From: TTA-H9 sp002071415 | GTDB lineage: Bacteria; Bacteroidota; Bacteroidia; Bacteroidales; TTA-H9 | Length of the DNA: 29,400 bases | Direction of reading: 5' to 3' | Assembly (NCBI GenBank): GCA_035411425.1 | Contig: DAONSX010000026.1 | Location: forward strand, 1-29,400 | Shown here: positions 14,870-23,294 of the stretch, piece after piece | Numbering within the stretch: position 1 is the first letter of the stretch | Layout of the letters: each line of letters opens with the position of its first letter | Position numbers and translations under genes: made by a program | The notes under the pieces: model-generated | The model's database searches: none | Told to the model about the DNA's origin: nothing | What the model saw: the letters and a program-made list of their open reading frames with translations, nothing else

Positions 14870-16525
14870 ATGTTACCAACGATAGATCCTACAACAACCA
14901 AAAGCTGGAAAAAATTAAGTAATTATTTCACGAGCATCGGCAAGCAAAGTCTGAATCAATTATTCGAAAGTGATAACAACAGAGCACAAAAATTTTCTCT
15001 TCAATGGCAGAACTTGTTCGTTGATTATTCGAAAACGCATATCGACGAACAAACTATGCGATTGCTTATAGAACTTGCCAGGGAGTGCCATCTCGCCGAA
15101 GCCATAGAGCAAATGTTTAGAGGGGAAAAAATCAATCAAACGCAAAAAAGAGCTGTTTTACATTTTGCTTTACGCAACCTTGGCGATGATCCAGTTTTTC
15201 TTGACGGCAGGGATGTAATGCCAGAAATACGAACCGTACGTAATCAGATGAAAATTTTTAGCACTCAGGTAAGAAATGGTGATTGGAAAGGATATACCGG
15301 TAAGCCCATACGGAATATCGTCAATATTGGAATTGGTGGTAGCGATCTTGGCCCGGCTATGGTTTGCAGAGGGTTGCAGTTTTATGGTCACGAAAGATTA
15401 AGGGTATTTTTCGTATCGAACGTTGACGGAGGTCATATTTATGAAACTCTTCGCCATTTGAATGCCGAAGAGACTTTATTTCTTATCGTTTCGAAGTCGT
15501 TTACGACTCAGGAGACACTGGCTAATGCAAAAACTGCCCGACAATGGTTCATTAATCAGGGCGGTAAAGCGGAAGACATCAGCAAACATTTTGTGGCTAT
15601 CTCAACAAATACCCCGGCGGCAATGGAATTTGGGATCGATCCTGAAAACATATTTCATTTCTGGGATTATGTAGGCGGTCGATTTTCATTGTGGTCAGCC
15701 GTAGGGTTGAGCATTGCATTGCAAATTGGTTATGAAAGTTACGAAGAACTATTAAAAGGTGCTGAAGCTATGGATCATCACTTCAGAGAAACTCCCTTCG
15801 AAAACAATCTCCCAATATTGCTGGCTCTTTTGAGCATTTGGTACACCAACTTCTTCGATTGTGCCACAGAAGCCATTTTGCCTTACGACCAGTATCTCGA
15901 AAGATTTCCTGCTTATTTGCAACAAACCATTATGGAAAGTAATGGCAAGTCGATCGACCGCAGCGGATTGCCTGTTTCCTACAAAACAAGTCCGGTAATT
16001 TGGGGTGAGCCTGGTACAAATGGTCAACATTCGTTCTATCAACTCATTCATCAGGGAACTCAAATGATTCCTTGTATTTTTATGGCTGCCGCCAAACCTT
16101 TAACTCCATTAAGTGAACATCATCAGCTTTTGTTATCAAATTTCTTTGCTCAGCCCGAAGCTTTGATGAAGGGCAAGACAGCCGAAGAAGTGAGAGCTGA
16201 AATGTTGTCGAAAGGTTTTAATGAAGAAGAAATTAATAAATTACTTCCATTCCGCGTTTTTAGAGGAAATATTCCTTCGATAAGCTTGCTTTATCAGCAA
16301 CTTACGCCTTATAATCTCGGAGCCATTACAGCTCTTTTCGAGCATAGAACTTTCGTACAGGGCATCATTTGGAATATCTTCAGTTTCGACCAGTGGGGTG
16401 TTGAACTCGGGAAAAGCCTTGCCAACAATATCATTCCCGAACTGGCCCACGATGATCCCATTCAAACACATGATGGTTCTACTCGCCAATTGATTCACAA
16501 GGTGAAACAAATGAGAAAATCCTAA
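14870..16525 (+). CDS. pgi: Glucose-6-phosphate isomerase
   Basis: Pgi interconverts glucose 6-phosphate and fructose 6-phosphate in glycolysis and gluconeogenesis. The 551-residue protein matches the E. coli-type enzyme in length and layout. Visible marks are NIGIGGSDLGPAMV (152-165), SKSFTTQET (208-216) for phosphate binding, WDYVGGRFSLWSAVG (265-279), WGEPGTNGQHSFYQLIHQG (378-396) with catalytic Glu380, and FDQWGVELGK near the C-terminus. An in-frame TTG at 14822 would extend it by 16 residues, but it overlaps the promoter box, and the ATG at 14870 gives the usual MLPTIDPTTTKSWKKL start. It is probably transcribed alone; ftsX has its own promoter. Confidence 0.97.
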   Translation: MLPTIDPTTTKSWKKLSNYFTSIGKQSLNQLFESDNNRAQKFSLQWQNLFVDYSKTHIDEQTMRLLIELARECHLAEAIEQMFRGEKINQTQKRAVLHFALRNLGDDPVFLDGRDVMPEIRTVRNQMKIFSTQVRNGDWKGYTGKPIRNIVNIGIGGSDLGPAMVCRGLQFYGHERLRVFFVSNVDGGHIYETLRHLNAEETLFLIVSKSFTTQETLANAKTARQWFINQGGKAEDISKHFVAISTNTPAAMEFGIDPENIFHFWDYVGGRFSLWSAVGLSIALQIGYESYEELLKGAEAMDHHFRETPFENNLPILLALLSIWYTNFFDCATEAILPYDQYLERFPAYLQQTIMESNGKSIDRSGLPVSYKTSPVIWGEPGTNGQHSFYQLIHQGTQMIPCIFMAAAKPLTPLSEHHQLLLSNFFAQPEALMKGKTAEEVRAEMLSKGFNEEEINKLLPFRVFRGNIPSISLLYQQLTPYNLGAITALFEHRTFVQGIIWNIFSFDQWGVELGKSLANNIIPELAHDDPIQTHDGSTRQLIHKVKQMRKS

Positions 16526-16549
16526 TCCTTTTCTAAAGGCTTTAATTCC

Positions 16550-16557
16550 TAAATTTG
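16550..16557 (+). promoter_or_regulatory. -7 promoter box for ftsX-DUF3098-uppP-truB
   Basis: TAAATTTG followed by C is an exact TAnnTTTG match, 23 bases before the proposed ftsX start. A start of transcription near 16564 forces translation of ftsX to begin at or after that point. Confidence 0.6.
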
Positions 16558-16580
16558 CAGAATCTTTAAACATTATTTCT

Positions 16581-17456
16581 TTGTCGCAGGAAGAAACACT
16601 TACACGCAAACGCTTACGCTCAGCATATATTACTACCATCGTGAGTCTAACACTGGTACTTTTCATGCTTGGGCTTTGGGGAGTGATTGGGCTTCATGCA
16701 CACAAAATATCGAGGTATGTAAAAGAGAATCTTGGTTTAACCATTTATTTCCAGAAGAATGCACGTGAAACTGAAATTCTGCGTTTAAAAAAAAGCTTGG
16801 ATACCACGAGGTGGGTTACCTCGACACATTATATATCGCCTGAAGAAGCCGAGCAAATACTAAAAAAGGAACTTGGAGAGGATTTTATTGGTTTCCTCGG
16901 CTATAACCCCCTCTTGCCTTGCCTGCAAATAAGATTAAATGCGGATTATACCCATCCCGATTCCATCCAATATATCGAAAAGCACCTTAAGCAAAATCCT
17001 AAAGTGGCCCAAATCGAATATCAAAGAGACCTCATCAACAGTGTAAATAAAAATCTGAATATCATCAGTATCATTATTGCCGTTCTATCGTTTTTGATGT
17101 TTCTCATTTCAATTGGTTTGATCAATAATACCATAAAACTTTCAGTCTATTCTAAACGCTTTATCATTAGAAGTATGATGCTGGTGGGAGCCACTCGCGG
17201 TTTCATAAGAGCTCCATTTGTTAAAAAGGGTTTGTGGCATGGTATACTCAGTGCGATTTTTGCTATCATCTTGCTTTCAATTTTGCTCTATGCTGCTTAT
17301 TTGAAAATTCCCGAACTTAAAACATTGGCCGACTTTCATATTCTAATGATAATTGCTGGAGCTATGATAGTTACCAGCGCATTGATCTCGGTAATTTCGA
17401 ATTATATCGCCGTTACGCGTTTCCTCAATATGAATATTGACAAGCTGTATATGTAA
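16581..17456 (+). CDS. ftsX: Cell division protein FtsX (permease-like)
   Basis: FtsX is the membrane half of the FtsEX complex, which uses ATP binding by FtsE to activate cell-wall hydrolases at the division site. The 291-residue protein has a first membrane span at about 19-40, a periplasmic loop with LGLTIYFQKNA and a conserved PEEAEQILKKELGEDFIGFL segment, then three further spans at about 165-185, 215-240 and 255-280. RRSMMLVGAT-like text (IIRSMMLVGATRGFIRAPF) is the typical cytoplasmic coupling loop. No ATG exists near the N-terminus: the best start is TTG at 16581, giving MSQEETLTRKRLRSAY; ATT at 16572 is a poorer choice. ftsE is not adjacent. It leads a tight four-gene run with DUF3098, uppP and truB. 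Confidence 0.92.
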   Translation: MSQEETLTRKRLRSAYITTIVSLTLVLFMLGLWGVIGLHAHKISRYVKENLGLTIYFQKNARETEILRLKKSLDTTRWVTSTHYISPEEAEQILKKELGEDFIGFLGYNPLLPCLQIRLNADYTHPDSIQYIEKHLKQNPKVAQIEYQRDLINSVNKNLNIISIIIAVLSFLMFLISIGLINNTIKLSVYSKRFIIRSMMLVGATRGFIRAPFVKKGLWHGILSAIFAIILLSILLYAAYLKIPELKTLADFHILMIIAGAMIVTSALISVISNYIAVTRFLNMNIDKLYM

Positions 17457-17469
17457 TAACTTTTCTCTT

Positions 17470-17757
17470 ATGGAAAAAAAAACGATAGTTACCTCTAAAA
17501 AAGCAAAAGAAGAAGAAAAACCTCAAGCCGGATTTGCTTTTGAACGTCAGAACTATATTCTGATGGTTATTGGCATAGTCGTTCTCATCATTGGCTTTTT
17601 ATTGATGATAGGCGGAGGAAGTGATGACCCTCAAGTATTTAATTACGATTTATTCAATTTCAGGCGACTTACACTTTCACCCATCTTGATTATTGCTGGA
17701 TTCATCATCGAAATCTTTGCCATCATGTGGAACCCTGGGAAAAAAGTTAAAAAATGA
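17470..17757 (+). CDS. DUF3098 family small membrane protein
   Basis: This 95-residue protein belongs to DUF3098, a family confined largely to Bacteroidota and found next to ftsX and uppP. It has a Lys/Glu-rich cytoplasmic N-terminus, the conserved FAFERQNYILM entry into a first membrane helix (about 28-48), a short GGGSDDPQVFN loop, FRRLTLSPI before the second helix (about 66-84), and the end IMWNPGKKVKK. Function is unknown. The ATG at 17470 was chosen because it follows the ftsX stop by 13 bases; the longer frame from 17437 overlaps ftsX. Its stop overlaps the uppP start (ATGA). Confidence 0.92.
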   Translation: MEKKTIVTSKKAKEEEKPQAGFAFERQNYILMVIGIVVLIIGFLLMIGGGSDDPQVFNYDLFNFRRLTLSPILIIAGFIIEIFAIMWNPGKKVKK

Positions 17758-18542
17758 CCTGGCTACAAGCTCTAATTATCGCTATTGTAGAAGGCATTAC
17801 CGAATTTTTACCCATCAGTTCCACTGGCCACATGATTATCACCGAGGCCGTCTTGGGCATTGAACCCAGTGAGTTTTCGAAGACTTTTATCGTCAACATA
17901 CAATTTGGAGCCATACTGTCGGTAATTGTTCTGTATTGGAAGAATTTTTTCGCTTCACTTGATTTTTACTACAAGTTATTTGTGGCTTTTTTACCTGCTG
18001 CGGTAGTTGGATATCTGGCTGGCGACCTCATCGACCGCATGCTGGGAAGTGTATTGGTAGTGGCTATCTCATTGGTTGTTGGAGGAATCGTGCTTTTATT
18101 CATTGAAGAATGGTTCAAAAATACTGCCGAGAAGGGAAAAAATGATGTTACCTATTCTTCGGCCCTGAAAATCGGATTCTTCCAGTGTATAGCCATGATT
18201 CCTGGAATATCGCGTTCAGCAGCTACTATCATTGGAGGAATGACCCAGAAACTGAACCGAAAAGCCGCAGCCGAATTTTCATTCTTTCTGGCTGTTCCTA
18301 CTATGTTTGCAGCTTCGGCTTATAAACTCATCGAAAATTACAAGTCAATCAACATTCACAATATTCCTATACTTGTTTTTGGGAACGTAATAGCCTTCAT
18401 TATTGCTCTTCTGGCCATACGAACCTTTATCAACTACCTCACGCGTCATGGTTTCAAACTCTTTGGATGGTACCGCATCTTTTTAGGCGGTCTTATTCTT
18501 GTCCTTATGGCCTTGGGCATCAATCTCAATATCATCGGATGA
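17754..18542 (+). CDS. uppP: Undecaprenyl-diphosphatase
   Basis: UppP (BacA) removes one phosphate from undecaprenyl diphosphate to recycle the lipid carrier for peptidoglycan and other surface glycans; extra copies give bacitracin resistance. The 262-residue protein has the normal length and about eight hydrophobic segments. Catalytic motifs are intact: EGITEFLPISSTGHM (Glu13, Glu17, Ser22, His26) and PGISRSAATIIGG with Arg154. It overlaps the DUF3098 stop and the truB start by four bases each (ATGA), a sign of translational coupling within the ftsX operon. The grouping joins cell division and lipid-carrier recycling. Confidence 0.97.
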   Translation: MTWLQALIIAIVEGITEFLPISSTGHMIITEAVLGIEPSEFSKTFIVNIQFGAILSVIVLYWKNFFASLDFYYKLFVAFLPAAVVGYLAGDLIDRMLGSVLVVAISLVVGGIVLLFIEEWFKNTAEKGKNDVTYSSALKIGFFQCIAMIPGISRSAATIIGGMTQKLNRKAAAEFSFFLAVPTMFAASAYKLIENYKSINIHNIPILVFGNVIAFIIALLAIRTFINYLTRHGFKLFGWYRIFLGGLILVLMALGINLNIIG

Positions 18543-19231
18543 TTCGAATGGAAGAAGACAACATACTCCTTTTCGATAAACCTTACGGATGGACTTCGTT
18601 CGATGTTGTAAACAGTGTGCGTTACACCCTCAAAAAATTTACGGGAAAGAAACATCTGAGAGTTGGACATGCTGGCACTCTCGACCCTTTGGCCACTGGG
18701 CTGCTGATAATATGCTCTGGAAAAGAAACCAAGAATATTGAAAAATATCAAGCACTCGAAAAAGAATATACAGGCACCTTTCATCTTGGAGCTACTACTC
18801 CTACTTTCGATCTCGAATCGGAACCCGGAAATTTCAAAGATATCTCCTTTCTTAAACCTTTACATATACACGAAGCGGCTTTACGGTTTACCGGTGAGCA
18901 ACAACAAATACCGCCTTTATTTTCAGCCATTAAAATCGAAGGAAAACGAGCCTATCAATACGCTCGAGAACAGGAAGAAATCAACCTTGACCACAAAACC
19001 ATCATTATTTATCAATTCGAGATTATTCGTACAGAATTTCCCGAAGTCGACTTCAGGATCGTTTGTAGTAAAGGAACCTATATACGTGCTATAGCACGCG
19101 ATTTTGGCGAATATTTGGGATGTGGAGCCTATCTGAAAAGTCTGCGCCGTACCCGAATCGGAAATTTCGATGTAAAAGATGCCTTCGATATCGAAACCTT
19201 CAAATCATCGCTCTACCATAAGTTAGAATAA
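18539..19231 (+). CDS. truB: tRNA pseudouridine(55) synthase
   Basis: TruB converts uridine 55 in the T-loop of tRNAs to pseudouridine. The 230-residue protein has the KPYGWTSFDVVN motif near the N-terminus, the catalytic aspartate Asp49 in GHAGTLDPLATGLL, the IPPLFSAIKIEGKRAYQYAR segment split around residue 125, and CSKGTYIRAIARDFGE in the second half. It lacks a long C-terminal extension, as is usual in this phylum. Two starts are possible, the ATG at 18539 that overlaps the uppP stop as ATGA, or ATG at 18548; the first is preferred because of the coupling pattern. It is the last gene of the ftsX-DUF3098-uppP-truB group. Confidence 0.96.
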   Translation: MIRMEEDNILLFDKPYGWTSFDVVNSVRYTLKKFTGKKHLRVGHAGTLDPLATGLLIICSGKETKNIEKYQALEKEYTGTFHLGATTPTFDLESEPGNFKDISFLKPLHIHEAALRFTGEQQQIPPLFSAIKIEGKRAYQYAREQEEINLDHKTIIIYQFEIIRTEFPEVDFRIVCSKGTYIRAIARDFGEYLGCGAYLKSLRRTRIGNFDVKDAFDIETFKSSLYHKLE

Positions 19232-19281
19232 GTCTATCGATGATTGAGTCTTGCACTTCGGCCTAAACTACTGGAATTTTT

Positions 19282-19289
19282 TAAATTTG
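19282..19289 (+). promoter_or_regulatory. -7 promoter box for gldG
   Basis: TAAATTTG followed by C matches TAnnTTTG and ends 17 bases before the ATG at 19307. It places the transcription start after the earlier in-frame codon at 19244 and so supports the shorter gldG product. Confidence 0.55.
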
Positions 19290-19306
19290 CCATTCGTTTT
19301 TGTTTT

Positions 19307-21067
19307 ATGAACGCTCCACCTAAAGACAATACAACCAGCAGTTCGAGAAAGAAAATTGCACGGCAGGCAATTTCGAAGCTCTTAGTGGGAATTCTCATCG
19401 TTATCCTTGTCAACATCATTGGTTCTTATTCATTTACGCGCTTCGATCTAACTTCGGAAAAACGTTACACACTTTCCGAATCTACTAAAAAGCTTATAAA
19501 AGAAGTAGATGATTACGTTTATTTTAGAATTTATCTGGAAGGCGATTTTCCAGCTGGATTCAAGCGATTGAGAAACGAAACTCGTGAGATGCTCGATGAA
19601 ATGAGGGCTTATAACAAATTCATTAATTATGAGTTTATTAATCCTAATGCAAGTAGTAATCCCAAAGACCGGCAAAACATATACAGGCAATTGATCGAGA
19701 AAGGACTTAATCCTACCGATTTACAAGTTAAAGATAAGGAAGGCGAAAGTCGGCAGATCATTTTCCCAGGTGCCATTGCCTCATATCGGGGGAAAGAAAC
19801 TCCCGTTCAGCTCCTTACGGGTCAAATGGGGGCAAGGCCTGAAGAAATCTTGAATCTCTCGGTCGAAAACCTGGAATATAATTTAGCCAATACCATACGA
19901 AAACTCATTGTATCCTATAAACCGAAAGTTGCCTTTATCTATGGTCATGGCGAACTCGAAGAGGCTTTTATCTACGATATTTCTCAAAGCATGGCCGAAT
20001 ATTACACCGTCGAAAGAATCAAACTCGATGGCCAGATCAATGCGCTTACCGAACACAAAACCGATTCAGGAGGTATTTCCATTTTCAATAAATATAAGGC
20101 CATCATCATAGCCAAGCCCGACTCTGCATTCACCGAAAAAGACAAGTTTATCATCGATCAATTTTTGATGCGAGGTGGAAAAATTCTGTGGTTTATAGAT
20201 GGAGTAAATGCAGAAATGGACAGCCTCCAGAACAAAAGCAGTACTTTGGGCTTGGCACACGACATAAATCTCGAGGATATGCTTTTTCGCTATGGAGTAC
20301 GTATCAATAATGATCTTGTTTTAGATGCCAACTGCCTTCCGATAATGATGGTTACAGGAACTATTGGCAATCAGCCTCGCTTTAGCTTTGTACCATGGAT
20401 TTTTTCCCCATTGGCTAATCCAGCTACAAAACATCCCATCGTTAACAACCTAAATCCTATTAAAACACAGTTTATTAGCAGTATAGATACAATAGCCATC
20501 AAGGGAGTTAAAAAAACCATCATGCTTTCGAGCGGGCAATATTCGCGTAAAATTATTGCGCCGATTATCATTGATCTCAATATAGCCCGTCAAGAACCCG
20601 ACCTGAAGTTGTTCAATCAACCTTATATTCCTTTGGCCGTGTTTCTCGATGGAAAATTTCCTTCATTATATGAACATCGTATCCCAGCTAATATTAGCGA
20701 TAGCCCCGAAATAGGATTCCTTGCCGAAAGCAAACCAACTCAAATGCTTGTGGTGAGCGATGGAGACGTTATCCGTAACCAGCTCGAACGTAAAAATGCA
20801 TATCCCTTACCTTTGGGCTACGACCAAGATACGCGACAAACTTTTGGAAATAAGGAGTTTATTCTGAATACCTTGAATTATATGCTCGACGACTCGAAAT
20901 TGGTTACCATTCGTTCGAGAGAAATAAAAATGCGCCTTCTCGATCCTCTAAAACTGCAAAACGAACGTTTGCGCTGGCAAACCCTCAATATTGTGTCCCC
21001 TGTAGCCTTAGTCCTGCTTTTTGGCCTCATCAAGTATTCCTTGCGGAAACGTCGCTACGCGCATTGA
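19307..21067 (+). CDS. gldG: GldG-like ABC transporter auxiliary protein
   Basis: The 586-residue protein matches GldG, annotated in Bacteroidota as the auxiliary subunit of the gliding-associated ABC transporter GldAFG. It has one N-terminal membrane span (about 22-42), then the conserved FTRFDLTSEKRYTLSE segment, a large periplasmic domain with VAFIYGHGELEE and an RGGKILWFIDGVNAEMD section, and a second hydrophobic helix close to the C-terminus (about 562-578) ending in basic residues. The permease gldF, which normally precedes gldG, is absent: truB is upstream. GldG occurs in many non-gliding members of the phylum, so motility should not be inferred. The start at 19307 follows its own -7 box. 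Confidence 0.85.
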   Translation: MNAPPKDNTTSSSRKKIARQAISKLLVGILIVILVNIIGSYSFTRFDLTSEKRYTLSESTKKLIKEVDDYVYFRIYLEGDFPAGFKRLRNETREMLDEMRAYNKFINYEFINPNASSNPKDRQNIYRQLIEKGLNPTDLQVKDKEGESRQIIFPGAIASYRGKETPVQLLTGQMGARPEEILNLSVENLEYNLANTIRKLIVSYKPKVAFIYGHGELEEAFIYDISQSMAEYYTVERIKLDGQINALTEHKTDSGGISIFNKYKAIIIAKPDSAFTEKDKFIIDQFLMRGGKILWFIDGVNAEMDSLQNKSSTLGLAHDINLEDMLFRYGVRINNDLVLDANCLPIMMVTGTIGNQPRFSFVPWIFSPLANPATKHPIVNNLNPIKTQFISSIDTIAIKGVKKTIMLSSGQYSRKIIAPIIIDLNIARQEPDLKLFNQPYIPLAVFLDGKFPSLYEHRIPANISDSPEIGFLAESKPTQMLVVSDGDVIRNQLERKNAYPLPLGYDQDTRQTFGNKEFILNTLNYMLDDSKLVTIRSREIKMRLLDPLKLQNERLRWQTLNIVSPVALVLLFGLIKYSLRKRRYAH

Positions 21068-21107
21068 TATCTAATTCAATATTTTTTTATTCTCCCTCGA
21101 AAAGAAA

Positions 21108-21180
21108 GAAAAATTATCGATATAACCTGAATTTCCCAAGGAAAACATCAGGGTTCTTGCCATGAATCGATCGATAATTC
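21108..21180. terminator. Large inverted repeat between convergent genes
   Basis: AATTATCGAT at 21112-21121 is exactly complementary to ATCGATAATT at 21170-21179, extended loosely by GAAA and TTTC outside. Inside, AACCTGA and TCAGGGTT can form a second short stem. It lies between gldG (+) and the FG-GAP gene (-), and may stop transcription in both directions, though T-tracts are weak. Confidence 0.45.
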
Positions 21181-21194
21181 TTTCAGAATTTATT

Positions 21195-22955
21195 TTATCT
21201 TTTCAAAAATTTCAGAGCAGCATGGTTATCTTCAGTTTCTATTCTTAATATATAAATGCCCCGCGCGATGCCCAACAAGCTTACGTTCGATTTTCCAAAC
21301 CCCAAATTGCCATTCTTTATTTCTATGCCATCGACAGAAAAGAGCGACCACTTCCCCTGATTTTGTGAAATCAACTCGATTCTATCCGCATAGACCCTAT
21401 AGTCGAAAAACTGTTTCTTCTCTTGGATTGGAGCAATGCCTGTATAGGCAATTGAAAAAGTTTCTTCTGGGGCAAATTCTGAAGCCGAATAGGAAGGGTC
21501 GATAGTCTGTACGCTCCAGAAATAATCCGCTTCGCGTAGCCCTTGCAAAATCCAGAATGTATCCTGAGTTACATTGCTGAAACTTGGCAAAAGCATTTGC
21601 CCGCTCAGTACATTGCTCGCCGTCGACATGATTTCGGAGCTACCCGGATTAAGCCCTACCCTTACATTATAAAATATATTCTTACCATTAGTATTATATG
21701 GAGATGGTTTCCATTTCAATATCAACTCATTTCCATTCATCTCCGATGACAAGTCAATAGGAGCGAAGGGGGGCAAATTTGGAACGAATCCATTCGAATT
21801 CAGGGTATTAGAGTAAAGAACGGTTTCAGGATTCCCGCTGGTAGAAATTCCCATCAACAGGAGGTCGCTATCGCCGTCATTATCGAAATCGGCCCAACTA
21901 GAATAGCTATATGACAAATCTACAAGGTTTTGAGAGGAAGGCCAAAAAGAACCAATTTGATTATTGTAGAACAAGACGCTCATCATGGCTCCACAACCGG
22001 GCGCCTTGCCCGTTGTGGCAAAATCAGGATATCCATCGCTATTGTAATCGGCAATTGAAATGTTACCCAATGCCAAACCCGTAATTCCAACAAACACCTC
22101 CTGTAAACTACCATTTCCATCATTTCTGTATATTTTGAAAATTGGAGTCAGCGTCAAGTCATTGCCCATCAGCAAAATATCATGGTCTCCGTCCTTGTCG
22201 AAATCCATGAACAGTGAGAACCCTGCGCCTACACCTTCTATATTGGTTGGGATCTCAATAAATAGACCCATATCGTTGCGGAATAGTTTGGTATAATAAG
22301 CTCCTCCAATATCTCCACTTAGCAAAAGATCGAAATCGCCATCATTGTCATAATCTCCATAACTAAGCGATGAACTGATGACTCCAGGAAAACCAAAATC
22401 TACTTCTTCGAAGTTATCATTTCCCAAGTTATGATAAATTCGTGTAAATCCTTTGTAAGAAAGCGTATCTCCACTTAAGAATATATCAAGAAGGCCGTCA
22501 TTGTCATAATCCACAAAGATGGCCATTCCATTATAAATGCCTTGGAATGTATTGGATGATTGCGAAAAGCTACCATTATCGTTTTTATAAAGCAAACTAT
22601 GAGGCTTTGAGCTGAAATCGCTTCCACAAACCAACAGGTCGTAGTCGCCATCTCTATCATAATCACCAAATCGTAGCGAGCCATTTTTCAATCCAATTAG
22701 GTTGGCATCGATATCAATAAACACACCGGCATTGTTTCTAAAGATTTTTGTTAAAGGTTGGCCAATAGAATTTGCGCCCATCATTGCCAAGTCGAGATAG
22801 CCATCATTGTCTATATCTGCCCAGTCACAACTGCCCTGAGCAACGTTAGGGAGGGTAGTCGAATAGGGAACGAAATTCTGTGAATTCACTAAATACGGAA
22901 CTGAAATTAATATTGCAACGACTAAAAGATCTATCAGGTTTTTTGTTCTTTTCAT
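21195..22955 (-). CDS. Secreted FG-GAP/VCBS repeat protein with T9SS sorting domain
   Basis: The 586-residue protein has a signal peptide ending near residue 26 (NSQ). Residues about 35-390 hold a series of FG-GAP/VCBS repeats with calcium-binding type cores such as DIDNDGYLD, DYDRDGDYD, DYDNDGLLD, DYDNDGDFD, DFDKDGDHD, DYNSDGYPD and DFDNDGDSD; these probably fold as a seven-bladed beta-propeller. A fibronectin-like region follows (about 400-505). The last 75 residues, ending GIYILRIETEDNHAALKFLKR split around its centre, look like a type A C-terminal sorting domain for type IX secretion. It is likely exported to the cell surface or medium. Its ligand is unknown and no secretion genes are nearby. 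Confidence 0.88.
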   Translation of the reverse strand: MKRTKNLIDLLVVAILISVPYLVNSQNFVPYSTTLPNVAQGSCDWADIDNDGYLDLAMMGANSIGQPLTKIFRNNAGVFIDIDANLIGLKNGSLRFGDYDRDGDYDLLVCGSDFSSKPHSLLYKNDNGSFSQSSNTFQGIYNGMAIFVDYDNDGLLDIFLSGDTLSYKGFTRIYHNLGNDNFEEVDFGFPGVISSSLSYGDYDNDGDFDLLLSGDIGGAYYTKLFRNDMGLFIEIPTNIEGVGAGFSLFMDFDKDGDHDILLMGNDLTLTPIFKIYRNDGNGSLQEVFVGITGLALGNISIADYNSDGYPDFATTGKAPGCGAMMSVLFYNNQIGSFWPSSQNLVDLSYSYSSWADFDNDGDSDLLLMGISTSGNPETVLYSNTLNSNGFVPNLPPFAPIDLSSEMNGNELILKWKPSPYNTNGKNIFYNVRVGLNPGSSEIMSTASNVLSGQMLLPSFSNVTQDTFWILQGLREADYFWSVQTIDPSYSASEFAPEETFSIAYTGIAPIQEKKQFFDYRVYADRIELISQNQGKWSLFSVDGIEIKNGNLGFGKSNVSLLGIARGIYILRIETEDNHAALKFLKR

Positions 22956-23294
22956 AAAAATTCTCGATGAAATTTAATAAAATTTTAAATCTATAAGTCC
23001 AACCGAAGAGGAAACACCCGATAGGGGCAATTTATTGCTATCGCGCATGCAATTTATTATTTTGTTTCGTATGTTAAATCGATTTACAGACAGATAGTTC
23101 GGTAAACAGGGCAGCAGTTTTCTGTTTTCATGGTAATCGTTGAACATGCGGAAGTTGACATAAGTGGTAATGCCCATTATTTTTTCATTCGAATCGATCG
23201 TATCTGAAAAGTCCATGATAGGTCTCCATTCTTTGTTTTTTATAATAGATTTTTCATGAACCGTCTTCTAAAAAAGTATTTAAAGAATTTTCGT
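22956..23294. other. Intergenic region between thiolase and FG-GAP genes
   Basis: These 339 bases contain no gene I can support. A minus-strand frame of 80 codons (22974-23216) has no recognisable domain. The repeated GCAATTTATT at about 23026-23035 and 23049-23058 and a CGATAG/CTATCG inverted pair lie in the middle. A near-match to a -7 box (TAAATTTC on the minus strand, 22969-22976 region) lies shortly before the FG-GAP start. No clear terminator for the five-gene operon was seen. Confidence 0.4.

Noticed and set aside
22974..23216. Minus-strand open frame of 80 codons between the thiolase and FG-GAP genes
   Set aside because: No family, signal or domain is recognised, there is no promoter, and it overlaps repeated and AT-rich sequence; kept only as a remark in the intergenic entry.
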